Of a stretch of DNA of 64,000 bases, positions 17,024 to 25,290 are shown piece by piece. Both the position numbers and the translations under genes were made by a program. How positions within the stretch are numbered: position 1 is the stretch's first letter; every line of letters starts with the position of its first letter. A model generated the notes under the pieces. The model worked only from the letters and a program-made list of their open reading frames with translations, was not told the origin of the DNA and ran no database searches. This DNA is from Bacillota bacterium (lineage in GTDB: Bacteria > Bacillota > Dethiobacteria > Dethiobacterales > Dethiobacteraceae): assembly GCA_012521345.1 (NCBI GenBank), contig JAAYMN010000060.1, forward strand, positions 1-64,000, in the 5' to 3' direction.

Positions 17024-17749
17024 ATGGAGATATATGTGGTGGACAGTTATGAAGCATTAAGCACCAGAGCAGCCCTTATTGTGGCAGGCCAGATCTGTGC
17101 AAAGGCCGATACTGTTCTGGGCCTGGCTACTGGCAGTACACCCTTGGGCATGTACAGAGAATTGACGGAAATGCATAAAAAACAAAAACTGGACTTTAGC
17201 CGCGTCATTTCCTTCAACCTGGATGAGTACCTGGGACTGGCTCCGGACAATGTGCAGAGCTACCATTATTTCATGTGGGAAAATCTTTTTCAGCATATAA
17301 ACATCCGCCCGGAGAATACACACATTCCCGACGGCCTGGCTGCCGATACGGACGCCGCCTGCCTACAGTATGAACAAGCCCTGCAGCGTGCGGGCGGGGT
17401 TGACCTGCAGATTCTGGGGATTGGCAGAAACGGCCATATCGGTTTTAACGAACCGTCATCCCGCTTTACCGGTCCCACCCACGTGGTACGGTTAAGTGAA
17501 GATACGATCAAAGCCAATGCCAGGTTTTTTGCTTCTGTGGAGGAAGTCCCCACACATGCCATTACCATGGGGATTAAAACAATTATGCAGGCGAAAAAAA
17601 TTCTGCTTTTGGCCAATGGCAAGGAAAAAGCACAGGCTATCAAAGCAGCCGCCTGCGGTGATATTGACCCGGCCGTACCCGCTTCCATTCTCCAGTTGCA
17701 TCCTGACTGTATCTTTCTGCTTGACAGGGAAGCGGCACAATACCTGTGA
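17024..17749 (+). CDS. nagB: Glucosamine-6-phosphate deaminase / isomerase
   Basis: Interconverts glucosamine-6-phosphate and fructose-6-phosphate plus ammonia in the cytosol. The 241-residue protein has the short Bacillus-type length. Motifs: phosphate loop LATGSTPLGMY (about 35-45), catalytic FNLDEYLGL (about 65-73), GIGRNGHIGFNEP (about 129-141) and TMGIKTI. The start ATG follows CGGAGGAAAAC. Its 5' leader contains a glmS ribozyme, so high GlcN6P should cut the mRNA. A catabolic deaminase would normally be induced, not silenced, by GlcN6P, so the control logic fits a biosynthetic (aminating) role better. No nagA or sugar transporter lies beside it. Identity is firm; direction is inference. 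Confidence 0.95.
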   Translation: MEIYVVDSYEALSTRAALIVAGQICAKADTVLGLATGSTPLGMYRELTEMHKKQKLDFSRVISFNLDEYLGLAPDNVQSYHYFMWENLFQHINIRPENTHIPDGLAADTDAACLQYEQALQRAGGVDLQILGIGRNGHIGFNEPSSRFTGPTHVVRLSEDTIKANARFFASVEEVPTHAITMGIKTIMQAKKILLLANGKEKAQAIKAAACGDIDPAVPASILQLHPDCIFLLDREAAQYL

Positions 17750-17769
17750 ATCTGACAAAGAAGCGGTGC

Positions 17770-17803
17770 CCGCAACCGGAGCGGTTGCGGCCCGCATTTT
17801 TTA
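17770..17803 (+). terminator. Intrinsic terminator of nagB
   Basis: CCGCAACC (17770-17777) pairs with GGTTGCGG (17783-17790), followed by CCCGCA and a T6 tract. Confidence 0.82.
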
Positions 17804-17932
17804 TGCTGCGGCGCAGGCAGGCAAAAAAGTGAAAAATTGTTTCAATGCAGCAAAAAATCCAGTAAGATAGATGTAAGGGAAATGATTTCCGGAAACACTA
17901 TAGACGACGAGATTTACAGGGAGGAATGCGTA

Positions 17933-19285
17933 ATGAAAACCATTGCCCATGCCGGCATTTACCCGCACCCTGCCATCGTTATTCCTGCCGTGGGCGGGGC
18001 GGAGCAGGCAAAGGTTGCCGCCACTTACGCCGCCATGCAGGAGCTGGCAAGGCGCGTCAGGGCAAGCAGCGCGGATGTTTTGGTCCTGATAAGTCCTCAC
18101 GGGCCAATGTTTCGTGATGCCATTGCCGTCCTGGCAGGCGATATGCATACCGGCTCCCTGGCCCAGTTTGGCGTACCGTCCCTTACCTTTACTTACCGGA
18201 ATGACAAGGAGCTGCTTGCGGCCATTGAACTGGCAGCCGACCGGGAAGGCATCAGGATGGTGGGAATTGACCAGCGCAGTGCGTCTGCATACGGTGTTGC
18301 CGCAGCGCTGGATCATGGAGCCACTGTCCCCCTTTATTTCCTGCAGGAAGCAGGTGTACACCTGCCCCTGGTGCATATAACTTTCGGGCTGCTGTCTCCC
18401 GACAGGCTGTATGCTTTCGGCCGGGCTGTCCGCAAGGCTCTTATGCGCCAAAAACGCCAAGCGGCGCTTGTGATCAGTGCCGACCTGTCCCACCGCCTGA
18501 AACCGGATGGACCGTATGGCTACAGTGCGGCAGGACCTGAATTTGACAGTCTGCTGGTGAGCCTGCTTAAACAGTACAATATCCAGGGCATTTTAAGGAT
18601 AAGCAAAGAATTAAGGGAAGAAGCGGCAGAATGCGGCTACCGTTCCATCCTTATCGGTCTGGGGGTGCTGGACGGTGAACAGGTTAGGCCGGAAGTGCTT
18701 TCCTATGAAGGTCCCTTTGGCGTGGGGTACTTGGTGGCCGACCTGACGCCGGATTCCGCCCGCAAAGCCATGCACACTGCCACAAGTGAACATGTGGCGC
18801 TGGCCAAAAAAGCGCTGGAAAGTTATGTTTTGCAGCGGAAAGTAATTGACCCGCCTCCCGGGTCCCAGCTTGGCACCCAGCGGGCGGGGGCGTTCGTATC
18901 CCTGAAAATTAACGGCCGGCTGCGCGGCTGTATCGGCACCATCGAGCCGGTCCGCTCTTCCCTGGCGGAGGAGATTATTGCCAACGCCATCTCGGCCGGC
19001 ATGCATGACCCGCGCTTTCCTCCGGTAACGCCGGATGAACTGCCGCTATTGTCCTATTCCGTGGATGTGCTCACGCCGGCGGAAGAGGTGGCCGGGCTGG
19101 AAGATCTGGATCCCAAAAAGTACGGTGTGATTGTGGCTTTTGGCAGCCGCCGCGGCGTGCTTTTGCCGGACCAGGAAGGAGTGGAGACGGCGGAAGAGCA
19201 GGTCAGGATTGCCCTGGAAAAAGCGGGCATCCGGCCGGAGGAAAAATACCGGCTTTACCGTTTTCAGGTTGAACGCTACCATTGA
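17933..19285 (+). CDS. Fused AmmeMemoRadiSam system protein (Memo-like plus AMMECR1 domains)
   Basis: A 450-residue fusion. Residues 1-265 form a Memo-like domain of the class III extradiol dioxygenase (LigB) superfamily, with metal-ligand-type His in SPHGPMF and in SADLSHR. Residues about 280-450 form an AMMECR1 domain with the conserved LRGCIGTI segment and the DPRFPPVTPDEL region. These two families plus the radical SAM protein encoded next constitute the widespread AmmeMemoRadiSam set, whose chemistry is not established. The start is ATG 17933 behind CAGGGAGG; the longer open frame upstream has no support. The radical SAM gene follows after 15 bases. Confidence 0.9.
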   Translation: MKTIAHAGIYPHPAIVIPAVGGAEQAKVAATYAAMQELARRVRASSADVLVLISPHGPMFRDAIAVLAGDMHTGSLAQFGVPSLTFTYRNDKELLAAIELAADREGIRMVGIDQRSASAYGVAAALDHGATVPLYFLQEAGVHLPLVHITFGLLSPDRLYAFGRAVRKALMRQKRQAALVISADLSHRLKPDGPYGYSAAGPEFDSLLVSLLKQYNIQGILRISKELREEAAECGYRSILIGLGVLDGEQVRPEVLSYEGPFGVGYLVADLTPDSARKAMHTATSEHVALAKKALESYVLQRKVIDPPPGSQLGTQRAGAFVSLKINGRLRGCIGTIEPVRSSLAEEIIANAISAGMHDPRFPPVTPDELPLLSYSVDVLTPAEEVAGLEDLDPKKYGVIVAFGSRRGVLLPDQEGVETAEEQVRIALEKAGIRPEEKYRLYRFQVERYH

Positions 19286-19300
19286 GACGGAGGCTGCGTC

Positions 19301-20302
19301 ATGCTGCATGAGGCACGTTATTATGAAACACGCTCTTCCGGTGTCCTCTGCCGGCTGTGCCCGCATTTCTGCCGCCTGCAGGACGGGGAAACAGGACGCT
19401 GCGGCGTGCGCCGGGAGGTGGCAGGCAAGCTCTACAGTTTGAATTACGGTCGCTGTGCCGCCATGGCACTGGACCCGATTGAGAAAAAACCGCTTTTCCA
19501 CTTTTATCCCGGCAGGCAAATCTTTTCCATCGGCACTAGCGGCTGCAACCTGGACTGCGGGTTCTGCCAGAACTGGCAGCTGGTCAGGGGAGACCCGGAG
19601 GCGGCAAAATACCTGACACCGGCCGAGGTGGTGGAGCTGGCGCTGGCATACGGCGACCCCGAACCGTTCGGCATTGCCTATACGTATGCGGAACCGGGCA
19701 TGTGGTTTGAATTTGTCCTGGAGACTGCCCGGCTGGCAAAGGCGAGCGGTCTGAAAAACGTGCTGGTAACCAACGGCTTTCTCAATCAGGAGCCGCTGCG
19801 GGAGCTTTTGCCTGTAATTGATGCCTTTAATATTGACGTCAAGGCCTTTCAGGACGGGTATTACCGCCGGCACTGCGCCGGGCGCCTGCTGCCTGTTCTG
19901 CGTTACGTGGAAACAGCCGCTGCTTCCGCTCACGTGGAATTGACTTATCTGGTGGTGCCCGGGCTTAATGACAGCGAGGAAGAGGTGGCCAGGTTTGCAG
20001 ACTGGGTGGCGTCGCTGAATCCTGCCATTCCGGTCCACCTGACGCGCTATTTCCCGCAGCACCGCTTTACCCTGCCGCCCACACCCGTGGCGGTGATGGA
20101 AAAACTGCAGCTTGCAGCCCGGCAAAAACTGGATTATGTTTATCTGGGCAATGTGCCCAGCCACTGGGGCAACAATACCTTCTGCCCCGGCTGCGGCGGC
20201 CTGCTTATTGAGCGAAGGGGCTACACTGTCAAAAGTGGAGCAAAGCGCGGCGCCTGCCCGCACTGCGGCAGGCAGGCTGCCATAATTGGTTTGCAAAACT
20301 GA
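19301..20302 (+). CDS. amrS: AmmeMemoRadiSam system radical SAM enzyme
   Basis: Radical SAM protein of 333 residues. The cluster motif is CNLDCGFC (about 83-90, CxxxCxxC), preceded by GTSG and followed by the GEPxx-like segment TYAEPGM. An N-terminal CRLCPHFC motif (about 14-21) and a C-terminal pair CPGC/CPHC suggest additional cluster or zinc sites, as in the PflA-like AmrS family. It is translated directly after the Memo-AMMECR1 fusion, with GACGGAGG before the ATG. The substrate is unknown; physical linkage implies that the radical chemistry acts on or with the fused partner. This is the only radical SAM enzyme in the window. Confidence 0.9.
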   Translation: MLHEARYYETRSSGVLCRLCPHFCRLQDGETGRCGVRREVAGKLYSLNYGRCAAMALDPIEKKPLFHFYPGRQIFSIGTSGCNLDCGFCQNWQLVRGDPEAAKYLTPAEVVELALAYGDPEPFGIAYTYAEPGMWFEFVLETARLAKASGLKNVLVTNGFLNQEPLRELLPVIDAFNIDVKAFQDGYYRRHCAGRLLPVLRYVETAAASAHVELTYLVVPGLNDSEEEVARFADWVASLNPAIPVHLTRYFPQHRFTLPPTPVAVMEKLQLAARQKLDYVYLGNVPSHWGNNTFCPGCGGLLIERRGYTVKSGAKRGACPHCGRQAAIIGLQN

Positions 20303-20396
20303 ACATGAAGCGCCTCCCTGATGGCATACTATTATTTAGACAATGGGCGGAATGTCATTATTTTTGCTTTTTGCTGCCGGAGGTGCAGGGATTATG

Positions 20397-20426
20397 TTGC
20401 AATTTGGCGAAAAATAGCTTTATGTT
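20397..20426 (+). promoter_or_regulatory. Candidate promoter for cdaA operon
   Basis: TTGCAA at 20397-20402 and TATGTT at 20421-20426 with an 18-bp spacer, in the 180-base interval between amrS and cdaA. The match to consensus is moderate. Confidence 0.35.
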
Positions 20427-20483
20427 TTGTAATTAGTGTGTTAGCTGCCAGTAAAAGTAAAAGTGCAACGGAGGTGGGGCGGC

Positions 20484-21305
20484 TTGGCAAGCATTATGGA
20501 AACAATTATTGCGGCGTTAAACTGGCGCAACGCTTTGGATATCGTCATAGTCACCTTCGTTTTTTACAAGGCAATCATGCTGATCAGAGGAACACGGGCG
20601 GAACAGCTGGTAAAAGGCCTGGCGATCCTGCTGATTGCCACTGTTGTCAGCCGCCAGCTTCAGTTGTTTGCACTGCACTGGATTCTGGACAAATTTATGA
20701 CCCTGGGGATTGTTGCCATTCCCATTGTCTTCCAGCCGGAGCTGAGACGTGCACTGGAGACGCTGGGCCGTGGCGGGATTTTTTCCCGCAGCAGCCGGCC
20801 TTTTGAAGACTTTGATTTTGACAAGATGCTGGATGAGTTGATAAAGGCCGTCCAGGTGCTGGTCAAAAAGCGCATCGGTGCCTTGATTGTGCTTGAACGC
20901 GAAACAGGCCTTAACGAAATTATAGAGACCGGCATCAGCATTGACGGACAGGTGTCGGCCGAACTGCTGGTCAATATTTTTTTCCCCCGCAGCCCGTTGC
21001 ATGATGGAGCTGCCATTATCCGCGGCAACCGGGTGATGGCGGCAGGGTGCTTTTTGCCGCTGACGGAGAACCCCAATCTCAGCAAGGAACTGGGAACACG
21101 CCATCGTGCGGCCCTGGGGATTTCCGAACAGTCTGATGCCGTCTGCATTGTTGTTTCCGAGGAAACAGGCGCCATTTCCCTGGCAAATAACGGCAAGCTG
21201 ACACGTTTTCTGGATGAAAAAACTCTGCGGCAGCTGGTTACCAAGTTATGCAAGCCCCAGTCAAACCTGCTTAATATCCGGCAGTGGAGGTTGAACGCAA
21301 AATGA
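20484..21305 (+). CDS. cdaA: Diadenylate cyclase CdaA
   Basis: Membrane-bound enzyme that makes c-di-AMP from two ATP. It has 273 residues, the usual CdaA length. Three N-terminal helices (about 10-28, 35-55, 60-80) precede the DAC domain. The catalytic motifs are LHDGAAII (DGA) and the RHRAALG (RHR) segment about 30 residues later. I chose TTG 20484 because CGGAGGTGG sits 7 bases upstream; ATG 20496 would be too far from it. cdaR overlaps the end. The cdaA-cdaR-glmM order is conserved in Firmicutes and links c-di-AMP with peptidoglycan precursor supply. Confidence 0.95.
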   Translation: MASIMETIIAALNWRNALDIVIVTFVFYKAIMLIRGTRAEQLVKGLAILLIATVVSRQLQLFALHWILDKFMTLGIVAIPIVFQPELRRALETLGRGGIFSRSSRPFEDFDFDKMLDELIKAVQVLVKKRIGALIVLERETGLNEIIETGISIDGQVSAELLVNIFFPRSPLHDGAAIIRGNRVMAAGCFLPLTENPNLSKELGTRHRAALGISEQSDAVCIVVSEETGAISLANNGKLTRFLDEKTLRQLVTKLCKPQSNLLNIRQWRLNAK

Positions 21306-22237
21306 TGAAACGGCTGCTGCGCAACAATACTTTTGTCAGGCTGACAGCTTTTTTCCTCGCATTTATCTTCTGGGCATACGTGACGGGGGATTACCGTGAA
21401 ACGGAAACACAGAATATCACCCGCCGCTATCCCAATGTGCCCCTGGAGTGGGTCAACCTGCAGAGTGAACTGGAGCTGACAAAGATCCCGGAGGAGATTG
21501 AGGTCATCCTGGAAGGGCGCTCTTCTGTCCTGGACGATATTACGCCGCAGACATTGAGCGTTTTTGTTGATCTGCGCAACCTCGGGGCAGGCCAGCACCG
21601 GCTTACTCCCGTGGTAGACCTGCCCGGCGGGGTGCGGGTAGTTTCTTTCAACCCGGAGCAGGTGGTGGTTGTCCTGGAGGAAATTCAGTCTCCGCAAATG
21701 CTCGTGGAGGTTGACCTTTTAGGCTCGCCGGCACCCGATTACCAAATTGGTACAATTAACATCAACCCGCAAAAAGTATTTGTGCGCGGCACCCGTTCCC
21801 GGCTGGAAAAAGTGGCCCGCGTCCGTGCCATTATCAATGTGGACGGCGCGGACAGCAGCCTGGCACAGTATGTGGAGGTACAGGCTGTTGATTTTACCGG
21901 GCAGGTGGTGGAAGGAGTCAGTGTCCATCCCGCCCAGGTAGAAGTAACAGTTCCGGTGGCCCTGCCGCAAAAGACAGTCCCCGTCCGCCTGCAGGTGAGC
22001 GGTGAACTGCAGGAAGGATTTACCGTGCAGCAGGTTATTTTAAATCCCGCGGAAGTTACCCTGGAAGGACCGCAAGGCGTGCTCGACAAAATTAGCGAGA
22101 TACTGACTGAACCGGTGGATATTGCGAACGCGGAAAGCTCTCTCAACGCTGCGGTCGCCCTGCAGGTGCCTCAAGGCTGCGAGGTTTTGCATGTCGGGCC
22201 GGTTCATGTGGAAATAAAAATAGTTGCAGCGGAGTAG
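21302..22237 (+). CDS. cdaR: CdaR, YbbR-domain regulator of CdaA
   Basis: Membrane-anchored modulator of CdaA, 311 residues. A single N-terminal helix (about 12-28, AFFLAFIFWAYVTGD) is followed by three extracytoplasmic YbbR repeats of about 80-90 residues each, recognisable by recurrent V-x-V strands and the P-x-x-V-x-V-x-G pattern (PQKVFVRG, PAEVTLEG). Many copies have four repeats, so this is on the shorter side. The ATG overlaps the cdaA stop (ATGA), with TGGAGG 11 bases upstream. glmM follows after 53 bases. Confidence 0.92.
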   Translation: MMKRLLRNNTFVRLTAFFLAFIFWAYVTGDYRETETQNITRRYPNVPLEWVNLQSELELTKIPEEIEVILEGRSSVLDDITPQTLSVFVDLRNLGAGQHRLTPVVDLPGGVRVVSFNPEQVVVVLEEIQSPQMLVEVDLLGSPAPDYQIGTININPQKVFVRGTRSRLEKVARVRAIINVDGADSSLAQYVEVQAVDFTGQVVEGVSVHPAQVEVTVPVALPQKTVPVRLQVSGELQEGFTVQQVILNPAEVTLEGPQGVLDKISEILTEPVDIANAESSLNAAVALQVPQGCEVLHVGPVHVEIKIVAAE

Positions 22238-22290
22238 TATGCCGGTATGTGCTGTTGTCAGAGCCAAACTGAAATGTGGGAGGAAAAGGC

Positions 22291-23637
22291 ATGGGAAAGT
22301 TATTCGGAACAGATGGCATCAGGGGCGTAGCCAACAGGGAATTGACGCCGGAGCTGGCTTTTAAGATAGGCCGCATCGGCGCTTTTGTCTTACAGAAGGA
22401 AAACAAGGGCAAAAAAGCTTTCCTGGTAGCGCGCGACACCAGGAAATCAGGCACCATGCTGGAGTCTGCCCTGGTGGCCGGCCTGGCTTCCGCCGGCGCC
22501 GACGTTTATCTGGCAGGGGTGATATCAACGCCGGCCACTGCATTCCTGACAAAGCAGTTGGCCGGGTGCGGCGGAGTGGTCATTTCCGCTTCCCATAACC
22601 CTTATTACGACAATGGCATTAAATTTTTCAGCTCCGACGGTTTCAAGCTGCCCGATGCAGTAGAAGACGAAATGGAGGAGCTGTTTTTCCAAAATGATGA
22701 CAATCTGCCCCGGCCGGACGGAGCGGACATCGGCTCTGTCCTGCCCGACCCGGAGGCTGCGGACCGGTATCTTGCCCACCTGCTTTCCACGGTGCCCTGC
22801 CGCCTGGACGGCTATCGCATTATCCTGGACTGTGCCAACGGGGCTGTTTACAGGCTGGCTCCGCAGGCTTTCCGCGCCCTGGGGGCGGAAGTAATTGTCT
22901 TCAACGACCGCCCGGACGGTATTAACATTAATGACGGCTGCGGTTCCACCCACCCTGAAGCCATTGTGAGCTATGTGAAGCGGGAGGGTGCCGATTTCGG
23001 CTTTACATTTGACGGAGACGCGGATCGCGTCCTGGCCGTGGACGCGGACGGGGAACTGGTGGACGGCGACGCCATCATGATGATCCTGGCCAGGCACCTT
23101 ATGGCGCGCGACGCCTTGCCGCACCGGACAGTTGTCGCCACCGTCATGAGCAACCTGGGTTTGGAAAAAGCGGCGGAAAAATACGGCTTCCGCCTGTTGC
23201 GGACCAAGGTGGGGGACCGCTACGTGCTGGAAGAGATGCTGGCAGGCGGTTATACCTTGGGCGGCGAACAGTCGGGCCATATCATTCTCCTGGATTATAA
23301 TACAACCGGCGACGGTCTGCTGACTGCCCTGCAGCTGGCTGCCATTGCCGTTGCCGGCGGCAAAAGCCTGAAAGAACTGGCGGCCGACTATACCCGCTAC
23401 CCGCAAGTGCTGGTAAACTGCAGGGTGAAAAAGCGTGAAGGCTGGGACAGCAACCCCCGCATCCGGGCTGCCATTGCAGAGACGGAAGATGTCCTGCACG
23501 GCAGCGGCCGCCTGCTAATCCGCCCGTCCGGCACCGAGCCGCTTATCCGGGTGATGCTGGAAGGGCGAGATGAAGAAAAACTGCGTGCCATGGCAGAGAA
23601 GCTGGCGGATATTATCACGGCCGAACTGAACCGGTGA
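22291..23637 (+). CDS. glmM: Phosphoglucosamine mutase
   Basis: Converts glucosamine-6-phosphate to glucosamine-1-phosphate for UDP-GlcNAc and peptidoglycan synthesis. It has 448 residues with all four mutase domains: N-terminal LFGTDGIRG, the phosphoserine loop ISASHNPYYDNGIKFF (about 99-114), the magnesium loop DGDADR (about 240-245), the sugar-binding GEQSGH, and the C-terminal phosphate loop RPSGTEPLIRVM. The ATG follows GGGAGGAAAA. In many Firmicutes the next gene is glmS; here the following 310 bases hold only an interrupted frame and a terminator. Confidence 0.96.
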   Translation: MGKLFGTDGIRGVANRELTPELAFKIGRIGAFVLQKENKGKKAFLVARDTRKSGTMLESALVAGLASAGADVYLAGVISTPATAFLTKQLAGCGGVVISASHNPYYDNGIKFFSSDGFKLPDAVEDEMEELFFQNDDNLPRPDGADIGSVLPDPEAADRYLAHLLSTVPCRLDGYRIILDCANGAVYRLAPQAFRALGAEVIVFNDRPDGININDGCGSTHPEAIVSYVKREGADFGFTFDGDADRVLAVDADGELVDGDAIMMILARHLMARDALPHRTVVATVMSNLGLEKAAEKYGFRLLRTKVGDRYVLEEMLAGGYTLGGEQSGHIILLDYNTTGDGLLTALQLAAIAVAGGKSLKELAADYTRYPQVLVNCRVKKREGWDSNPRIRAAIAETEDVLHGSGRLLIRPSGTEPLIRVMLEGRDEEKLRAMAEKLADIITAELNR

Positions 23638-23896
23638 GGCGAAAGCAGGAACAGGAACTTTTAGTTTGCCCGGCATTTCTCTGCCGCTTGTCCCTGATGT
23701 CAGAGAGCATCACGGGAGGCTTTTCATTACGGGCTAAACCCTGCCGGTTGACGGCGGCAGTTTCCCCGCTGACATTGAACGGCTGTCCCCGCAACAAGTC
23801 AGGCAACAATTCTGTGATTATCCTGCCAGGGAGATCCGGGAACCGGCAGCGGAAATCAGGACCAAAGCCCGTTTGGCGGAGCAGCTTGACAACTGA
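23638..23896 (+). pseudogene. Possible remnant of a coding frame interrupted by a stop
   Basis: In the frame beginning at 23639 the translation reads like protein except for one TAA at 23735-23737. It ends at TGA 23894-23896 after a helical, charged tail that includes ERLSPQQVRQQF and RTKARLAEQLDN. I recognise no family, and the fragment does not resemble the GlmS C-terminus. It may be a decayed gene or a short real gene that begins after the TAA from a non-ATG start. Confidence is low. Confidence 0.25.
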
Positions 23897-23923
23897 AATG
23901 ATACCCAGGATGAATGATGCAAC

Positions 23924-23953
23924 AAAACAGGGACGCTTGTGCGTCCCTGTTTT
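23924..23953. terminator. Bidirectional terminator after glmM region
   Basis: AAAACAGGGACGC (23924-23936) and GCGTCCCTGTTTT (23941-23953) form a perfect 13-bp stem with a TTGT loop and A and T tails on either side. Confidence 0.9.
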
Positions 23954-25178
23954 ATTCAGTCTGCCTGCCGCATGTCGCCCCGGCAGTAAGACTGTCGTTT
24001 GACACTGCAGGCAGCTGCTGCAGTTCTTTTCGCATGATAAGCCACATGTTGGCCGGATCGTTGATCAGTTCCGTCTGCAGTCCCTCCAGGCCTGACAGGA
24101 GTTCTGTAAAATCAAGGGCGGCCGTGCTCCTGATTCTGTGCTGCAAGTCATGGTTCCAATTGCTGTCCCGTGCCTGCATGAGGGCATCTATTTTCTGCTT
24201 CAGCTCCACTGAGCCGAAACCGCCGCCGATATAAGCAATGCCCTCCGGTGCCAAGACACGGTAGATTTCCTGGAAGGCCCTTTTTTTATTGCGCCAGTGA
24301 TAAAGCGCCCCCCTGCTGATGACAAGGTCAACGGAATTGTCTTTTAAAGGCAGGTCACACACATTACCCCACAGTGTATTAACCCGCCCCCCCAGGCCGG
24401 CTTCAGCTATGTTCCGGGCGGCAATGGCCAGCATGTCCCGCGAATAATCCAAAAGGTATACTGTCAGATCCGTTATCTGTGCCAAAGCGATTCCCAGGTA
24501 GCCTGTCCCCGCTCCTACGTCCAGGCAGATGCCGGACGTAATTTTTGTTTTGTCTTTTATTTGCGCGGCAATCACGGGATAGACGGGGGCAAATACCTCT
24601 CTTGCCGTCCGGTCGTAGCTTTCTGCGCTGGGATAGTGGCTGGAAGCGGTTACGGCTGCCAGCAGCTTATTGAAAATGATCCCGAACATTATATTCCTGT
24701 TGGCGGGGGTTATTTCGAAAAGCAGAATATCGTCCCTGGCGCGGATACGGTCCAGAAACGCTGTTTTTTTGTTTTTCAGCACTCCCAGAACCGGCAGCGG
24801 GGAATCAAGCACGGCCCAGACTTTTTCCTGAAAGCGGTGTGCGTCGTTTTCAAAAAAGCCAAGCTCGTCCATTATCACCAGTTCCGGCTGGTCCCTGAGG
24901 CATTCCTCCAGGATTTTGACACCGTAGGCATCAAAAGTGGCCGGCAGTGAAACCCAGTAATCGTCGCCAATGCAGCGGCCGATAAACCTGTCTTCGCTGA
25001 TTTCAGCCGGCTGGCGGATGTCCTCCAGATAAAATCCGGTCAGTTTTTTCTCCTGGTAGTAGCGGGAAGTTCTGAACCCGGCAACCTGTGACAAAGGCAG
25101 GCTGTTTACCAGTTGCTTTAGCAGCGTGGTTTTACCTACATGCAGGTCGCCTGTCAGAAAGAAATTTTTTACCACCAT
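23952..25178 (-). CDS. Fusion of a P-loop NTPase and a SAM-dependent methyltransferase
   Basis: A 408-residue two-domain protein. Residues 1-170 look like a THEP1/NTPase_1-type P-loop domain: Walker A GDLHVGKTTLL (9-19), GFRTSRYY, and Walker B VIMDELGFFE (about 100-109). Residues about 185-375 are a class I methyltransferase with motif I CLDVGAGTGYLG, the LLDYSRDM acidic strand and a VDLVISRGALYHW segment. NTPase domains of this family occur as separate proteins, often near metal cofactor or radical SAM genes; the fusion is unusual and its substrate is unknown. The ribosome site GGGGTG is modest. The ZIP gene lies upstream on the same strand, 112 bases away. Confidence 0.8.
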   Translation of the reverse strand: MVVKNFFLTGDLHVGKTTLLKQLVNSLPLSQVAGFRTSRYYQEKKLTGFYLEDIRQPAEISEDRFIGRCIGDDYWVSLPATFDAYGVKILEECLRDQPELVIMDELGFFENDAHRFQEKVWAVLDSPLPVLGVLKNKKTAFLDRIRARDDILLFEITPANRNIMFGIIFNKLLAAVTASSHYPSAESYDRTAREVFAPVYPVIAAQIKDKTKITSGICLDVGAGTGYLGIALAQITDLTVYLLDYSRDMLAIAARNIAEAGLGGRVNTLWGNVCDLPLKDNSVDLVISRGALYHWRNKKRAFQEIYRVLAPEGIAYIGGGFGSVELKQKIDALMQARDSNWNHDLQHRIRSTAALDFTELLSGLEGLQTELINDPANMWLIMRKELQQLPAVSNDSLTAGATCGRQTE

Positions 25179-25290
25179 ATCACCCCGTCCGGAGATTCGG
25201 TTCCGGCTTGTCTAGTCATAAGCATTATATCTTTACCGGGGCCGTTATGTCAATGAAAACCAAACGGGCCAACGCAGCCGCCGGCTTCCG

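Noticed and set aside
19046-20296. Minus-strand open frame of 416 codons
   Set aside because: Antisense to the radical SAM gene and the AMMECR1 domain, which have clear motifs.
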